A stretch of 7,429 nt of DNA from an uncultured Ruminococcus sp. GTDB taxonomy: Bacteria; Bacillota; Clostridia; Oscillospirales; Ruminococcaceae. The notes under the pieces are model-generated. The model was not told the DNA's origin. It saw only the letters and a program-made list of their open reading frames with translations, and searched no databases. Location of the stretch: assembly GCA_947175005.1 (NCBI GenBank), contig CAMWLD010000109.1:1-7429 (forward strand), read 5' to 3'. This document shows, piece by piece, positions 6,342-7,429 of this stretch. Both the position numbers and the translations under genes were made by a program. Positions within the stretch are counted from its first letter, which is position 1, and the number at the start of each line of letters is the position of its first letter.

Positions 6342-6372
6342 CTTGCCTCTTGCCTCTGATATTCTTGCCTCT
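6342..6372. repeat. Short direct repeats CTTGCCTCT, three copies
   Basis: CTTGCCTCT occurs at 6342-6350, 6349-6357 (overlapping the first by two bases) and 6364-6372. The last copy includes two bases of the recombinase stop codon (6371-6373). In minus-strand RNA this reads AGAGGCAAG three times, just after the recombinase gene. It may be a slippage product; no function is evident. The rest of the gap (6285-6341) is AT-rich and holds the hydrolase ribosome binding site. Confidence 0.7.
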
Positions 6373-7336
6373 ATTTGGGCATCACATCTGCCAGCGGATT
6401 GGATTCCAAAGCCGCGCGGACGTTTTCATTGGTCAGGTGAGTGTAAATTTCCGTGGTGGACACATTGGCGTGCCCCAAAATCTCTTTTAACACCATAGGG
6501 TCAACATTGCCGTACTGATACATAAGGGTAGCCGCCGTGTGCCGCAGCTTGTGGGTAGAAAGTCCTCTGCCCGAAAGCCCTATGCGGTCAATGGCAGCAG
6601 TGACTATCTGCTCCACTCTCCTGCCCGTTATCCGTGTTTTCCGCTTGGAGAGGAACAACGCCTGTTCATCGGTCTCGGGACGGGCGGCAATGCAGGCGGC
6701 GATTGCCTCGGCGCAGCCTCCGTTGATGTGAATGGTGCGCTCCTTGTTTCCCTTGCCCAAAAGCCGCAGAGTGCGGTCATTAAGGTCAATGTCGTTAAGG
6801 TTTATCCCCACAAGCTCGGAAAGCCGCATTCCGCAGTTGAGAAACAGCATAAGCATACAAAAATCCCGCTCGTAAAAATTATCCTCACGGCTCACCGAGG
6901 AAAGCAGTCTCCTGCCCTCGTCCAGATTCATATACTTAGGCTGCGCCCTTTTGGGACTGGGCACGTCAAGATTGAGCAGGGGATTTTTTGCCAGCGAAAA
7001 GCTTGAAAGCTTGCCGCTGCTTGCCGCCTTGTAAAAGCTTTTGAGAGCGGAGATTTTTCTTGCCCTTGTCTTGTCGTTGTTTTTCAGCTCCTCTGCGGAG
7101 TAGTTGAGGTACTCGTAAATATCCGCCAGCGTTATTTTTTCCACAGCCGAAAAGGGCACGTCCGCAATAATGTCGGGATTTTCCATTCCCAGCATATTTT
7201 CCTTTACATATCGCAGAAAAAGCCGCAGGTCGATGTAATAGGATTCTATTGTTTTTTCCGAGCGGTTTTTTATCACCCGCATATAGAAAATATATTCCAG
7301 GAGATAGTCCGGGCAATCCTTCATATCTGTTGCCAT
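6371..7336 (-). CDS. XerC/XerD-like tyrosine site-specific recombinase
   Basis: The 321-residue protein has the two-domain layout of Xer recombinases. The N-terminal SAM-like core-binding domain (about 8-125) includes S-E-K-T-I-E-S-Y-Y-I-D-L (26-37), and the catalytic domain covers about 135-310. All catalytic residues are visible: Arg171 (G-M-R-L-S-E-L), Lys195 (G-K-G-N-K-E-R), His262 and Arg265 (H-K-L-R-H-T), His289 (G-H-A-N) and nucleophile Tyr298 (E-I-Y-T-H-L). It is some 20 residues longer than E. coli XerC/XerD, with the extra length around residues 48-70 of the N-terminal domain. Xer proteins resolve chromosome dimers at dif. The chromosomal neighbours and lack of phage or transposon genes favour a housekeeping role, but XerC, XerD and other Xer-like integrases cannot be separated here, so no symbol is given. 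AAGGA (complement of 7342-7346) supports the ATG at 7336. It is the first gene of the probable operon with the hydrolase and comM. Confidence 0.92.
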   Translation of the reverse strand: MATDMKDCPDYLLEYIFYMRVIKNRSEKTIESYYIDLRLFLRYVKENMLGMENPDIIADVPFSAVEKITLADIYEYLNYSAEELKNNDKTRARKISALKSFYKAASSGKLSSFSLAKNPLLNLDVPSPKRAQPKYMNLDEGRRLLSSVSREDNFYERDFCMLMLFLNCGMRLSELVGINLNDIDLNDRTLRLLGKGNKERTIHINGGCAEAIAACIAARPETDEQALFLSKRKTRITGRRVEQIVTAAIDRIGLSGRGLSTHKLRHTAATLMYQYGNVDPMVLKEILGHANVSTTEIYTHLTNENVRAALESNPLADVMPK

Positions 7337-7387
7337 TTTTATCCTTCTTTCATTTTGTTGTTTTCTTTGCTTTTATCTTTTTTATTT

Positions 7388-7396
7388 ATTTTACCA
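7388..7396 (-). promoter_or_regulatory. Extended -10 promoter candidate for the recombinase operon
   Basis: The minus strand reads TGG-TAAAAT (complement of 7388-7396): a five-of-six -10 box with an upstream TG dinucleotide, giving an inferred start near 7381 and a leader of about 45 bases. No good -35 box was found 16-18 bp upstream, so this would be weak or activator-dependent. Confidence 0.45.
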
Positions 7397-7405
7397 CTTG
7401 TCTGT

Positions 7406-7420
7406 TAACTGCGTAACTGC
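7406..7420. repeat. Tandem TAACTGC repeat upstream of the recombinase promoter
   Basis: TAACTGC occurs at 7406-7412 and 7414-7420, an 8-bp period. It lies where the -35 region of the candidate promoter would be. The window ends nine bases later, so further copies cannot be excluded. It could be a regulator contact or chance. Confidence 0.4.
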
Positions 7421-7429
7421 ATCAATGGA

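Noticed and set aside
6371..7336. Recombinase as the integrase of a mobile element
   Set aside because: No attachment-site repeats, phage, conjugation or transposase genes are visible, and the gene heads an operon with chromosomal-type genes. Sequence outside the window could still change this.
1..7429. tRNA, rRNA, CRISPR array, riboswitch or retroelement
   Set aside because: Scanning the gaps by eye showed no cloverleaf, regularly spaced repeats, conserved riboswitch core or reverse-transcriptase motif. All gaps are shorter than 300 bases and are accounted for by promoters, terminators and short repeats.

Overview
The window looks like chromosomal DNA from an anaerobic Gram-positive bacterium of the class Clostridia, possibly a Ruminococcus-like member of the Oscillospirales. 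This is inferred from the class II (Firmicutes-type) GalT, strong AAGGAG-type ribosome binding sites, consensus sigma-A promoters in AT-rich gaps, and GC-richer genes. There is no rRNA, tRNA, CRISPR array, insertion sequence or prophage signature. Nearly all the sequence is explained by five complete genes plus the first codons of a sixth.

Left part (1-1974). The first 37 bases are the start of a minus-strand metallophosphoesterase gene, driven by a perfect-consensus promoter (TTGACA, 17 bp, TATAAT). Immediately upstream of that promoter is a long hairpin that probably terminates galT. The galT gene (minus, 272-1783) encodes a class II hexose-1-phosphate uridylyltransferase of the Leloir pathway.

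Middle (1784-3789). A divergent promoter region separates galT from a plus-strand GH35 beta-galactosidase (1975-3726) that lacks a signal peptide. The two genes fit one pathway: cytoplasmic hydrolysis of a beta-galactoside, then entry of galactose into central metabolism after phosphorylation by a kinase encoded elsewhere. A 16-bp palindrome with a central CG, typical of LacI/CcpA-family operators, overlaps the -35 of the beta-galactosidase promoter. A strong terminator (3747-3789) lies between the convergent beta-galactosidase and comM genes.

Right part (3796-7336). Three minus-strand genes appear to form one operon in the order xer-type tyrosine recombinase, alpha/beta hydrolase, comM (YifB). 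The hydrolase stop and comM start share one base (TGATG). Two members handle DNA: site-specific recombination, and a helicase-like AAA+ ATPase linked to natural transformation. The lipase-like hydrolase between them has no evident link to DNA. No dprA follows comM.

I found no convincing undescribed system. The most useful leads are the candidate LacI-type operator, the divergent galactoside gene pair, the hairpin whose G-U pairing reveals its strand, and the recombinase-hydrolase-comM operon.
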